A stretch of DNA of 64,000 nt from Cercospora beticola (GCF_033473495.1 NC_088936.1:4774001-4838000), one strand, 5' to 3'; counted from the first letter of the stretch, positions 53,501 through 64,000 are shown. Translations and numbers: made by a program. Notes: generated by a model not told the origin, from the sequence alone.

Positions 53501-55149
53501 TCACCGTTCCGCGGAGATTTTCGCAATCGCGCTGTCCATCTCATGGCCAACATCATGTCCGGGCAACTCGTATATTTCGCCATTCTCTACTAAGTGGGCG
53601 CCGTCACAGCCTTCGAGCTCGAGTTTTCCTCCAAAACTGGCCTCCTTCTCAGCCATTGCAGGTGGGGATGACATCTCGTGTACATTGTTGGACATCAACT
53701 CCACGCCAACAGGTGATTCGGCCTTGCCATCCAATTCTGCAATGTGAGTACGGCTCGCCTCATCTTGCTGCCTTCTACGCCTGCTGTGTCGTCGAAGAAA
53801 GTAGCCTCCGCCGAATACCAACAAGGCCAGCAGCACCACACCGATTACGATACCGGAGGTCGCACCTGCAGTGACTTCGCTTGATTTGTCCTTTCGAGAC
53901 GAGACTGGATGAATCGCCACGATATCGCTGGAAACCCCGGGTCTGTGTAAGGATTGTCCAAGCGTGAAGTTCTGTCGCTCCCAATCGACAATAAGATAGG
54001 CTTCTTGGAGAAACGTACGACCAAGCACAAGTTGAGTGTCATTCGCTGCTCTCCTGATTGGAAAATATGTTGTGTTCGTGGTAGACCACGGCTGGCCTAT
54101 TTGCTGATCAAAAGCTGCGTATGGGAGCACGATAGCCGTGGTTTTGTTGATCATCGACGGTGCTGCTATCATGAAGGTAAACTCTGGTGCATAGTTGAGC
54201 AGAGTCTCATGCATGGTAGCGTTTACAAAGTACAATTCAGTGCCATTGTCATAATGCAAGCCAAGCGCGTCAGACAGGACGTCACATATTGTGCCAGGAA
54301 GCCAGATCTGTGCGACCGTAGAGTCTATCGAGACATTTAGCCCAGAGGTGTCAATCATTGGTGACACAGCTCCTTGAGGAGTGTTCGTGACTACTAAGCT
54401 CTTGAGTCGTACTGTGAGTGACCTTGCTCCTGCAAATATCGTTGGAAAGGTAATATTGCTAGGCTCGAAAGCTGCCTGATCATAGCCTCCTAGAACGACG
54501 CTGCCCGGCGCACTGCCTGTGCAAATTGTTAGCTTTCGTGCTCAATACTGCGTTCTGTGTTGTCTGACTTGCGGTAGGCTGCACCAGCGTAGAATCCATA
54601 CGAGGCCGCAGGAGAGAGGCCAATCTCCTTAGCTGACTCTAACAGTGTGGTTGCATTATTCGGTAAATTGGAGAAGGTTCCAGGCTGTATTCCAAGACCA
54701 AACATCCCGAGCCAGAAGTTGTAGCTAGATATGCCGCCAACAATTTGACTACCAAATGTCGAAGTGTTGGCAGGTGAGTTTAGCGAGATATTATCCAAGC
54801 CGTACAAAGCGGCGTCGCCAGAATCAGGAAACAGATCATCGTATCCACTGAGTCCATAGATCCCAATCTGTTTCCAGCTACTCGATTCGTTGAATTGGAA
54901 ACCACTACTCTGTACGCCATTGAAGCTTTGCACTCCTCTGGAGCTCGCACATCCCGCAATCGAGGCGTTACAGCCTTCCGGGACTGGTACCCAAATTTCA
55001 CTGCTGGTCGTTGAGGGAAGAACGCTAAAGCCCTGTGGTGGTGTGCCGACGTTCAGCTGATAGGTGGACCAGTTGCCATCGTTGCCTCCCCATCCGGAAG
55101 ATTGCAGGATTAGAGGTGAAGTAGAATGCGGCATGGTCCTGGTCACCAT
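53501..55149 (-). CDS. Pepsin-like (A1) membrane protein, probably inactive
   Basis: Exons 54569-55149 and 53501-54512, with a 56-nt intron (GTCAGA, GCTAAC, GGCAG); 530 residues from the ATG at 55149. The fold is peptidase A1: NWSTYQLNVGTPPQGFSV, WLGMFGLGIQPG and, after the junction, SVVLGGYDQAAFEP. Where the N-lobe should have Asp-Thr-Gly-Ser, this protein has Ser-Thr-Thr-Ser (PSTTSSEIWVPV); the C-lobe keeps Asp but reads DSTVAQIWLP. Loss of the first catalytic Asp suggests no protease activity. A transmembrane helix (GIVIGVVLLALLVFGGGYFL) and a cytoplasmic tail with an Arg-rich flank and HEM/YELPG patches follow, so it may act as a surface sensor or anchor. The start and signal peptide are not resolved; an upstream exon is likely. 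Confidence 0.75.
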
Positions 55150-55996
55150 GAAAGACCAGCCTGTATATTGTGACCGCCACCTCAAGATCTCCTCAACACG
55201 AGAACAGATGATTTGAACGTGAGAGACATGGTCAAATCTGACTTGACGCTCGGTAGCACCAGAATGGTGATCATTTTCATGCTCAGGGAAGTCGGGACCA
55301 GTTTGAGCACGAGGGCTTGCAGAGCTTATGTTCTGCGGACGTTTCCGCAGCGTGGGGTTTGTGTTGGAACACTTGCTTCTTCGGTCAAGGGCGCGAAAGG
55401 CGGGCTGGGCATCCCATGTCTCAAGTGCGTGAATTCCCAGCATCCCCATGCTCGTGAGACATGCGGCCCTAATCAACAAACTCTTGCGGGCATCTCGATC
55501 GCACCATCTGACACCTTCGAAGCAGAATTCTATGCTTTCACATCTCTGAGAAATCAATAGCGATATCCTGCACACCAAATAGGTGATGCACGATCTGTGT
55601 TCGCATGTGTCTTTGTACATCCAGGCGTCAACTAATAGTTTACTGAAGTGAAGAATCGTTAGCAGATTCGGTTAGGGTTTCCCCAAAATAACGATAGGTG
55701 CTGCGCGTGTGTGGTGAACCTTTCGGTCAATCCTGGTGTCAGGAAGGGCTGTCGTTCATCAAGCGAGGCTGGTCTCAGCTCTCAGCTCTACTTTAAAATA
55801 CGCGCAGTTCTGCTTCTTTTGCTTTTAGTCGCGTTTGTGCGATATTCGTTCATTCTTGTGCTGTGGAGCGCGAGCGGTCTCGTTGCTTCACTGTGGGCTT
55901 CCGGCACGAGCAGAATATCAATCATCCAGCCGATCGTCGACTGCTTCCAAGTTTGGTTCTGGATGCGAGCAACGTTAGCACCTCGCAAGAGCAATC
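55150..55996. other. Divergent intergenic region with unresolved 5' exons
   Basis: About 850 nt between two genes that both seem to lack their signal peptides (pepsin-like, minus; GPI-type, plus). A hydrophobic frame (AVLLLLLLVAFVRYSF) lies near 55800 on plus, but without an ATG or a clear splice. First exons of either gene may be hidden here. Confidence 0.4.
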
Positions 55997-57840
55997 ATGC
56001 ACGCTCCGCTCCTCCCTTCGAGTAACTCAAGTTGCACGCGGCCCGCAGTGACGTGCGCTTCGTGTCTACTTGGGGCTTCCACCAAAACTCTAACCTTTCC
56101 GTATAACATCACACAGACAGTCGATGTCACGATCATACCATGCGTGACAGGCCTTCCCAATGGCACCAATGTCACGTATGGGTATGAGACAATCGCTCCA
56201 CCGGGTCTGCCAACTCATTCCGGCATGCCGACGGTATTTGAAGACAACTCGACCACGATCTGGGTCACTGACGGCGCGACATTGTAAGTCCAGATTCACG
56301 GGTAAAGCCTCGCTCTTGTGACTGACTTGAGAGCAGGACGTATCCAACAACTTACGCTTCTTTTGAGAACTTCAGCGGTGTTGCCGCGCCAACTCCAGCC
56401 CCTACAGCATGCGTTCAGGCAAAAGATGTCCATCCTATCTTCTTACCAGCTACCACCGACCCAGCATCACTAATATACACTCCAACGGCTGGCACGAATG
56501 CGATCAAAGAGCTCCACTTTGGCCACCTGCCGACTCCACTGCTTGCGTATCTTGATAGTCTATCGACAGTCGTCCAACAGCTTGGAGGCAACAGGCCAGG
56601 GACCTGCTCATCAACGAGGACAAGCGCTTCATCCGCTTGTAAAACTCCACGGCCCTCCATGCAAAACTTCACGATCCCGGCCAACTTCTCAGAAACAGGG
56701 CCACCTCCAGAGAGCCCAGGTCCCATGCTAGGGGCACCAGGTCCTCCAGCTATTCAGAAAATTCCTGCGGTGGTATTGAGACGCACAGCTGGACCAGTCA
56801 AGTTCACGCCATACACGGCCCCAGATGCAACGCAGCCCAAGGCCGAAGCTGCTCACCATTCTGAAATGGGAAACCATAATCAGGGTGGCGACAACCACAA
56901 CGGTGATGGAAGCAGCAGCGAGCAATCGAAACACCCCGATCAGCAACAAGCAGACAGTCAATCGCCTGTCAACCCGAATCCTGAGACGAATCCTGAGATC
57001 TCTAGCAACAAAATCTCGTCGGACGGTCAGCTTCACAATGTCAACGGCGGCTCCTCCTCGTCTGGGGGCATGTCGCCTCCATCAGAAGATGTCAGCGGCA
57101 GCACATCGTACTCTCCGGGGACAGAAGGCGCAGTTACTTCACCAGGAGGCAGTGACGCTCTCAAACCAGGAGGCACCGAATCTCAAAAATCAGAAGACAC
57201 CGCATCCCACAAATCAGGAGCCTCAGAAAGCGACGACTATCTTCAATCTGGAGACTCCGGAAGCAACAGACATGCCTCGTCAGAGGCTTCTGGATCTGGT
57301 CACGAATCTGGCGCATCATCATCTTCGAACTCTCAGCCTGGACGAATAGAGAATTTACAGGTTGCACAAGAAGGCTCACCTGGTGAAAATGTTTCTCCTA
57401 CAACATCAGGCAACACGAATGCCGCTTCGGATGGGTCAAGCGACGTTCCACCAGTGTTATCTGGGCAAGGCCCCCACGGCGTTAGCGGTCCTGATCGCTA
57501 TTCGGCATCGTCACTTGCGCCAAGTGACAACGATCAGTCCGTGGCATCCTCTGCACACAAGGATACTGCGAACTTTGGCTTACCCGGTTCAAGCCCTTTG
57601 GCATCTGGAACCTATCCGGCAGCAGAGTCGTCTAGTGGCGAATCATCTGCTTTGAATGCCTCGAACGAGAGTGATACTACAAATAGTGGAAAGTCTCCTG
57701 CCGTTAGCTCTCCTGCTACGGCTGGTGAGCCCACAGGCAATTCCAGCTCAACGACCACGAATGTCTCTGCTGCTAGCCGAAGAGGTATATCCGCTGTGGG
57801 GGTTATCGTGATCATTGCCGCAATTGCTGCCGCTGCATAG
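55997..57840 (+). CDS. Ser/Gly/Asn-rich GPI-type cell-surface protein
   Basis: Exons 55997-56283 and 56337-57840, with a 53-nt intron (GTAAGT, CTGAC, GAGCAG); 596 residues. The N-terminal domain has Cys and N-glycosylation-type motifs (TFPYNITQTVDVTIIPC, NGTNVTYGYETIAPPG, FEDNSTTIWVTDG). A very long region rich in Ser, Gly, Asn, Asp and Pro follows, typical of a wall-spanning stalk, with many short SG/SE repeats. It ends in NVSAASRRGISAVGVI and a hydrophobic tail of the GPI type. No signal peptide follows this ATG, so the true start is probably in an upstream exon I could not place. Similar Ser-rich GPI proteins are found in many Pezizomycotina, but the family is not identified. Confidence 0.65.
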
Positions 57841-58347
57841 AATTCTACAGAATATAATCAAGCCACAAGTCTTCCACTTCGTCGGTCTCCGTCTTGGGCT
57901 GCCATCGACCTACGACTGCGTAATATTCTAATGACATTCGCATATCTGTGGGAAGTCGACAGTTTCTTAGCCGCCATGAAGTCTTGCCGTACGCTCAGCG
58001 ATGCGCGCAAAGACTCATGCTTAGCTCGCCCGTCGATTTTTCTCTGCTTCCGTTCACCACGGACTGTCTGCTGACCTGATTCCCTGGCCATCTCAGACCT
58101 TGGAAGCTTGGCAAGTAGATCTAGACTCCAAACAGCCCAAAACGTCGACTTATTGCAGCCTCCGAAGATATACCAAGGATCCGGCAAAACAGGCTATACC
58201 GGCAGCACACAGTAGAGATTCTCCTAGCCTGACCGTTAGAAGGCTGTGCATATAAGTCATATCGTAACGAGGTGCGCGGTCATACCTGTTGCGAACTGAA
58301 GACAAGCTTCGAGATCTTTTGAACGACCAACACCAAATCTGACCACC
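57841..58347. other. Intergenic stretch before the small secreted protein gene
   Basis: About 500 nt. TATAAG at 58251 is a core promoter candidate for the next gene. No gene supported. Confidence 0.5.
58251..58256 (+). promoter_or_regulatory. TATA-like element before the small secreted protein gene
   Basis: TATAAG 97 nt before the ATG at 58348, an ordinary distance for a TATA-driven gene. Inference only. Confidence 0.4.
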
Positions 58348-58742
58348 ATGCTGTACAAGACAATCCTTCTGACTTCCTTCTACGCCGGCCATGTGTATAG
58401 CCAGCTTAGCCAGGTTAGCTCTCGACATTTCCAACCTAAAGAAAATGCTTGCTGAACGATCAAAAGACTGAGGGCGTATGCGATCCCTTCCGCAACGTAT
58501 GCGATGCCCCTGGTGGCATTCGAGTGAATTGCGATGTAGTAAGCAGACACATTAGCTTTCTCTCAGGGAATTGCTTTCACTAAATTATTTCACAGACTCG
58601 CCGATGTGCTAATGTAGGCGAGCGCTGCTTTTTCGGGTTTGGTGAAGATGAATTCGGCAGACTTACCGCATCCTGTTGTGTTCCGCTCCCGGAGGACCCG
58701 GCGGAAGTTGGAGCGGCTCCGCCTACTTGTACGGATGCGTAG
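58348..58742 (+). CDS. Small secreted Cys-rich protein (effector-like)
   Basis: Three short exons, 58348-58413, 58467-58538 and 58596-58742, with introns of 53 nt (GTTAGC..AAAAG) and 57 nt (GTAAGC..CACAG), all phase 0; 94 residues. A signal peptide (MLYKTILLTSFYAGHVYSQ) precedes a mature part of about 75 residues with eight cysteines in a spaced pattern, including one adjacent pair. The tail is acidic and Pro/Ala-rich. An alternative donor 3 nt upstream (GTAGTA) would drop one Val. Size, secretion signal and even Cys count match typical fungal candidate effectors or antimicrobial-type peptides, but no family is recognised and no activity is claimed. The exons are too short to stand out as open frames, so such genes are easily missed. 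Confidence 0.7.
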
Positions 58743-59137
58743 GATCTGGGCGCAATAGAGGGGATCTGCATGTCGGATACGATGTTGCGGCTGGCTCTGG
58801 AGACTGTTATGAAAGTGACTTGCTGTTCTCTATGCTGGCCTGGCGAGGTTGCGCATGTTTCCGAGGGCGCAAGTGGTTGCTGCGTAGTTATAGAGTGAAT
58901 GACAGCAGTGATGGCTTGATGGAAGGACATTGGGGTGCCCTGACAAATCTTGTGGCGGGCATGGGGTATGCAAGATCTTCTGTTACCTAGCGGCCCTTTT
59001 CGACCGTATCTTACCTATATCACTCCGCCCGTTCAAGACAATCCGCCCGTCTTTATGTGTGGTTGATGTCTTCTTCGTGTCACTCTTGCGGTTCTGGCCT
59101 CTCACTGTGCTCATTATATCTTCTCCTGATGCAATAT
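58743..59137. other. Intergenic stretch
   Basis: About 395 nt between the small secreted protein gene and BTB 4, which end facing each other. Nothing else seen. Confidence 0.5.
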
Positions 59138-60359
59138 TCACAGATCAATCGCATTTCCTTCTTCGTCCCAGCATCTGTGCGGTTCGATCTCGACACCACA
59201 GAGGCATGCAAGGCAGGATACATCGTACCTGTCATCGAGATGCCTCGCTAACGAACGGATTTCTTTGACCAGCTTGGATGTGCTCACCATTTGCATGCCT
59301 TTGCAATCAATACCTTTTCGTCCTGAGCACGGCTTGAGCTGACTTAGATGCTCGAGACTGAAATTCTTCAGTTTGGAGCCAATCTCACGAGCAGATTGCA
59401 TTAACAGCTCGTCTACTGGCAAGAGTTTGAGCTCAAAAAGATGGCGAACAAATGCAGGGCCTCGGTTACTGACGTAGGAGCAGCCATTTGGGCACACGCT
59501 TGTAGATTTCGTTTCACTTTTGACCTTTTCTTTGAGTGCGCATAAGATCTTGTGCACTTTGTCAACGCGGTGTTCCAGGACGTCGTCTACTTCCTCATCA
59601 GTATGGGTCCAAGCACTGCATTATGAACTGTCGACTAACCACACTCGTCTTCGAGGAGCTGTTGGCTGAGCAGAGATGCTCGAGACATCGTTGACGGCAC
59701 CAGTTCTAGGATAGACCGGCAGGCGCTGCTGAGGTACTTCATGCTTGTACCGTTTTCGTGCAGCCGAGAGGCGATGTGAAGGAGGCTCTTCAGTCTCGCA
59801 TCGTCATATGGCAGGTCCAGCGCTGTCTTTGCTGCGTTCTCAAGGGTCCAGCAGATTTGGCTGCAGACTGTGTACTTTGCACGCCCAGAGATCTCGTAGG
59901 TTCCAACGACGTCCAGCATTGCCGACATCCCCGTCAGAGAGAAGTCTTGACGCCAGTAGAATTCGCGGTGCATGGCCCAACACAGATTCACCCACACTGC
60001 CGGTTGGCATGTCGCAACGCTTATTTCCAGCTCTTCAACGCAACGTGGTGAGCTCTGCAATTTCGTGCGCAGATCGACGGTCTCGCTTGGATATGGCAGC
60101 AGACGAGCGTGACGGATACTCTGCTGTATGTCCTCGTCGTAGGAATTGGCTGTCATGCGTTTCTGTAGCGTCTCTTGGAAGATCGGAAATGCCAGTGCCA
60201 TGACAATGGGGCATATGAAGACTCGGATGCTGAAAATGTTTAGCTGCCAAACTCCTGAAGTTTTCATTTGGCACACCTGTGGCCGGTGAGTTCGTTCTCA
60301 CACGAGAGCACAAATTGACTGTCCGGCACGATCTGAACGTCGCCATCTTCGGAGGCCAT
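59138..60359 (-). CDS. BTB/POZ-like protein 4, divergent paralogue
   Basis: Exons 60277-60359, 59640-60229 and 59138-59586, with introns of 47 and 53 nt; 373 residues. The first exon is 83 nt, the same length and phase as in BTB 3, and the last exon (449 nt) resembles the last exons of BTB 2 and 3. The intron that splits the BTB fold in the other three is absent. The opening EDGDVQIVPDS and IRVFICPIVMALAFPIFQETL align with the BTB start of the other copies; RLLPYPSETVDLRTKL and a helical region follow. The C-terminus has VSCLACLCGVEIEPHRC, a changed form of the Cys/His motif in which the last His is not in place. A family member that has drifted, apart from the tandem array by 6 kb. Confidence 0.7.
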
Positions 60360-60552
60360 GTCCGCGATCTCGCTGTTGGTCGAAGTCGATGTGCTGTGCA
60401 GCTTACTTTGTCCGTCGAAGCTTTGAGAAGCACTCGAGCTCTGCTCCAGCGGTCTGTGCGCGCGTCACATCGAGCAAACATACACGCGAAGACGCGCCGC
60501 GCAGAGCCTTCGATTTGACTGACGACACGGTTTGCACCGAGCATTTGTCGCT

Positions 60553-62305
60553 CTACCTGTACCTCGAACTTCTTCTCCCAGGCGAACTGACTTCTTCCAG
60601 ATCCCTCTCTCGCCTTCCTCTCGACATAGAAGGCATGCGACTCCCATCTCTCTGGCGCTCCTCGACTCTCTCTTCAAACACGACCCTCTCCCGCGGACTT
60701 CTCACAGGCGATATCGCCCGACTGCCTCCCCCTCTCGGACTCCTCGCAGGTGATATCACGCGACTGCCAGTCCTTCTCGAACTCTTCCTCCTCCCCTGCT
60801 TCACCGCGCTCGGCCGCATAACATACTCTTCCGTCTCACGATCATATCCAAGAATTTCTGTCTCCAACTGCCAAAGTGGTGCTTCAGGCAAGACTTTCAC
60901 AAAGCCATCTGCAGGTCGATCTCGTGCTTTCCAAAAGATATTAGGGCGCTTTGCAGCGCCATCCTCGGGCGACTCAATTACGAGCTTCCAATCTTGCATT
61001 GCTCTGCAGTCGTAATCTCCTCTGTCGTTCAGTCCTGGTCCTCGCAACTTGTATCTCGCGCGCACAGAAGGATGAATGTATTCGTGGGTCTCCATAAGGG
61101 GGTCGTCTGTCTGACGACCATTTGTTGGATCAACAGCAGTATAGCGTCCAGGCGTTCTGATTTTGCTTCCGCCAAGCGCATAGACTCCTTCCATGCCACT
61201 GAAGATTTTTCCAAAGCTCCACCTTCGCGATTTTTGATCAGTTTTCTCGTAGTAGTCCTCCACATCCTCGTACTGTTCGTGTACGTAATCGAGATCGAAG
61301 TCTAGGAAAGGTTGGCACTGTGCCATCATCCAGGCCAAGCTGATAGTGGCGATCTGCTGATCATCATAGCCTCCGCCGACATTGCTATGCGCTCCCGGAA
61401 ACCATACTTGGCGCAATACAGTGGTGTTGTCTTCGAACTTCTCCCATAACGTCGGCGGGAAGGCGAATCGTCTTTCGTCCAGTGCCAAGGCCTGGAAAGC
61501 ATACTCGATATGGTTGCCAAGAGATGTATCGTAGAATGACAACTCTTTCATCGTAGCAGATTGCAGACCCAGCCGAGTAAGCCATCCTATCTTTGGCGTT
61601 CCTAGACTTCCTACGGTATCCCACACGCCTATTACTCGAACGGGGACTTCGGGATTCGTCAAGCGCCGCCGGGCCAATTCCTCCCTGTACTCCGGACTTG
61701 AAGCAGGCGGCTTGTTGGGAAATGGGAGATCTGGGTGCTTCGGCACGTAGTCCGGATCATGTTGGTGTTGGGTATCCCGGAAAATCTCAGCAAGATAAGG
61801 CAAGCCATCCTTTGTCAGCACTCCCACGTCGCCAATAAGACCTGCTATGCTGCGGGCACTGAATGCGCCTCGAGAAAACCCAAAGATAAAAATCTCATCT
61901 CCAGGCTGGTAGTTATTGGCGATGAAAGTATACCCTTCGCGGACAATCTGTGCTAGACCTTCACCAGAAATGCCAAGAAGCTTATTCGTGATACCGCCAC
62001 CTGCCCCAACTCCCCAATGGTAATATACAATCTGCTGTATACCATCCGAGCTGACGGGTTTGATAGCTCTGGAGATGCGGGTGATGTTGCTGGGGATAGC
62101 GAGACTGTTCTTGAGGCTGTCGCTACTAGAGTTCAACCATGTCCCTGCAGCATGCTCGTCAGCTTCCTTCAAGTCCTTGTGTCACCTCGGATCCCAAAAA
62201 ACTTGATGACCGACCGTCTTCGCATAATACAATCCTCTTCCCTGGTCGGATATCGCGCACGCGACTTAATGCGCGAGAGTTGCTTCGCCGCTGCTCACTC
62301 GCCAT
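60553..62305 (-). CDS. DUF2235 alpha/beta-hydrolase-like protein
   Basis: Exons 62215-62305 and 60553-62144, with a 70-nt intron (GTCGGT, CTGAC, GCTGCAG), giving 560 residues. The junction restores RIVLCEDGTWLNSSSD, the opening of the DUF2235 domain, from the ATG at 62305 (MASEQRRSNSR). The nucleophile elbow is FIFGFSRGAFSAR near residue 118, followed by RVIGVWDTVGSLG and the late WFPGAHSNVGGGYDD with the expected His. DUF2235 is a hydrolase fold related to bacterial type VI lipase effectors and common in fungi; the substrate is unknown. The C-terminal 75 residues form a basic, Arg/Ser-rich tail with a repeated SRxISPxRSPR unit, likely disordered and phosphorylatable. BTB 4 lies just downstream on the same strand. 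Confidence 0.87.
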
Positions 62306-62970
62306 TGGCTCAGCCGCCGACGGTCTCGATAAGTTGGCCAGCTAACGCCACGATCAAGCTCCAGTTGCGGTTGTTGTCTCGTCGCATGGTATGTCTGTCT
62401 TACAATGCACAAGTGTCTGCTACAGTCTTGCGTCGGGTCGCGATGTATTGATTTTTTTCCCCGGAACGATGATCAGGTTGGGCAGCAGTCGTAAATTCAG
62501 CCACAAATTGACAGGTGGCTGGGACGGGCTGCTAAGCAACGTTACCAAATTGCGAGTCGACAACGAGTGGCTCACTCGTGTCAAGAAGAGCCTGAGGCCG
62601 GTCTATGCAAGGCGCTTAAGGTCTTCTTGAAACTGTTCGTTTTTCCACATGACGACGCCTGGCCTTGGACCTGCACAAGTGGCCCGCCCGGTTACTCGCA
62701 ATGCCAAGACGGATAAAAGTTGACATCGTCGGATAGTCGGAGAGCGCGTTGGACTCCAGCTTTGTCGCGTACTTCTGGATTGCCAGCAACTTGCCCTTGA
62801 GTGACTATCAGCCACCTGCCATTTGGGCCCATCTGAATACCGTTTCGGCGTCGCGTACGGACTGCGATCTGAACGCGCACTAACAACTCCGCCCAGACGC
62901 CGTGAGGCTGCAACTATCCACCATACAGTAAACCTATAGCACCCACGACCGCGATTAGGCACTGCCCAGC
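62306..62970. other. Divergent intergenic region (DUF2235 / Arp9)
   Basis: About 665 nt between start codons. Overlapping minus-strand frames at 62603-62962 have no motif and are most likely chance. Holds both promoters. Confidence 0.5.
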
Positions 62971-64000
62971 ATGCCGCCTTTTCGCGATGATCAGATCTTT
63001 GTATGTTGTTGAGCAGCCACAGTCTGTTGCAATGGCACTAACACCGCGTCTCAGATCATCGCGCCGGGCTCGCAAACCACGCTGGCGCAATTAGGCCTGC
63101 CCGAATCTTTCACACCAGCACGATACCGACTTCGATCGCGAATGTTTCCTGGCGAGCAAAAGGGAGAATACGAGCCGATCAAGATTCGGAAGAAGGAGAA
63201 GGTTGTATCATCAACTGAGAATGGCACCGAAAACGGCACGACAAATGGCGAAACGAAGACAGACGAGGCCGAGTGGGAAGAGGATCGCATATCAGAGGAG
63301 GGTGCAGTATGGCCCATTCAGAACGGCAGCATTGTGGACTGGCCCTGTTTCTATGCGCTGCTGGAGCATGTCTACAATACCGTCAACCCGCCTTTTCACA
63401 CGCCCATCCTTCTGATAGCAGAACCGTGCTGGACTCACAAGGAGTACGAAAAGGTCGCGCAATTCGTCTTTGAGAAGTTCAAGACGCCTGCTCTGGCTAT
63501 GATGGATTCTGCGGTGGCCACGACGTATGCTTACGGTATTCCAACTGCCACAGTGGTAGATGTGGGTCTGAACAAGGCAGATGTCAGCTGTGTGGTCGAT
63601 TTCGTGCTCCAGGATGTCGGGCGTGGAATCGCTGTTCCGGATTGCGGAGGAAATGCAATGACGGATCGCTTGGTGGAGCTTCTGGCAGGGAGAAAAGGCT
63701 TCAATCGAGACGTCTGCGAACAGTTGAAGCGAAGTCCGATCTGCGAGATTCTGGGAGCAGATGTGGAACTGCCAGATGCGGAAGCTGGAGCTGAAAATCC
63801 TGCGGCCGCGGCGTCAACAGGCGCTGGTGGTGCTGCGCCTGGGCAGCGGAAACAGTCAATAGCGGGCGAACTTCCACTAGGGCCGGGACCTGGCACTCAA
63901 GTCGGTGAGGAGAAGAAACTTGAGGATGAAGAAGGTGTACTGGATGTCGCAAGCATTGTCACGAGCGGCAATATGGCCGAATACTTGGCACAAAAAGAAC
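62971..64000 (+). CDS. Actin-related protein, Arp9-like (partial, 3' end beyond window)
   Basis: Exon 1 is only 30 nt (62971-63000, MPPFRDDQIF); a 54-nt intron (GTATGT, CACTAAC, TCTCAG) leads to exon 2 from 63055, which runs off the window end. IIAPGSQTTLAQLGLPESFTP at the junction is the opening of fungal Arp9 proteins. An insert with charged and Asn/Gly/Thr residues follows, then actin-fold parts IVDWPCFYALLEHVYN, ILLIAEPCWTHKEYEK, ALAMMDSAVATTYAYGI and TATVVDVGLNKADVSCV (the second phosphate-binding loop region). Arp9 pairs with Arp7-type proteins in the SWI/SNF and RSC chromatin remodellers and stabilises the ATPase module. At least 325 residues are in view; the last coded part is an acidic, Ala/Gly-rich insert. 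Confidence 0.82.

Noticed and set aside
54529..55620. Upstream extension of the pepsin-like frame to 55620
   Set aside because: The extra 157 residues do not look like a signal peptide or propeptide; start placed at the ATG at 55149, with a missing first exon suspected instead.
1..64000. tRNA, rRNA, CRISPR or transposon features
   Set aside because: Scanned for GGTTCRA-type B boxes, terminal repeats, reverse transcriptase or transposase motifs and regular spaced repeats; none was convincing.

Overview
The window is nuclear DNA of a filamentous ascomycete. Multi-exon genes carry short introns (about 47-90 nt) with GT..AG ends and CTGAC/CTAAC-like branch sites. The gene set is fungal: CFEM protein, Utp21, Vip1, Arp9, DUF2235 protein, P450, Ser/Thr-rich surface proteins. 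A Dothideomycete, possibly of the Mycosphaerella group, would fit, but that is an inference from gene style and not from a database match. I saw no transposon, rRNA, tRNA or CRISPR array. Exon structures were worked out by hand from splice signals and reading-frame continuity.

Layout. 0-7.2 kb: GCIP-domain protein, GPI-type CFEM protein, a Ser/Arg-rich hypothetical, a stand-alone chromodomain protein, a 65-residue protein with a duplicated 11-residue motif, and a disordered basic protein. 7.9-18.5 kb: a compact housekeeping block with a GNAT acetyltransferase, NDUFAF7/MidA methyltransferase, CDK11-like kinase, a large DExH helicase with a mitochondrial-type N-terminus, and a small hydrophilic protein whose frame stays open past its stop. 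20-31.6 kb: an accessory region with two secreted Thr-rich proteins (one frameshifted), a possible F-box-like protein, a Tda3-like FAD oxidoreductase with a decayed partial copy beside it, and a cytochrome P450. 33.4-38.3 kb: two tandem C2H2 zinc finger/ankyrin paralogues with a single-pass membrane protein between them and an array of GGAGGTCTG words upstream of the second. 38.8-47.8 kb: Utp21 and Vip1, divergently transcribed, followed by a Cys-tailed small protein in frame with Vip1. 48.6-62.3 kb: three tandem BTB/POZ paralogues with matching exon layout, a pepsin-like membrane protein lacking its first catalytic Asp, a GPI-type Ser-rich protein, an 8-Cys small secreted protein, a fourth divergent BTB paralogue and a DUF2235 hydrolase. 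The window ends inside an Arp9-like actin-related protein.

How it fits together. Conserved core genes (ribosome biogenesis, inositol pyrophosphate synthesis, complex I assembly, kinase, chromatin remodelling) are packed in divergent or convergent pairs. Between them lie gene-poor stretches with paralogue families, surface or secreted proteins and relics, the usual look of fast-evolving accessory DNA. Points most worth a second look are the BTB family with its C-terminal Cys/His motif, the zinc finger/ankyrin pair with its upstream motif array, the duplicated-motif micro-protein, the small secreted Cys-rich protein and the two in-frame open extensions beyond stop codons (18250 and 47325).
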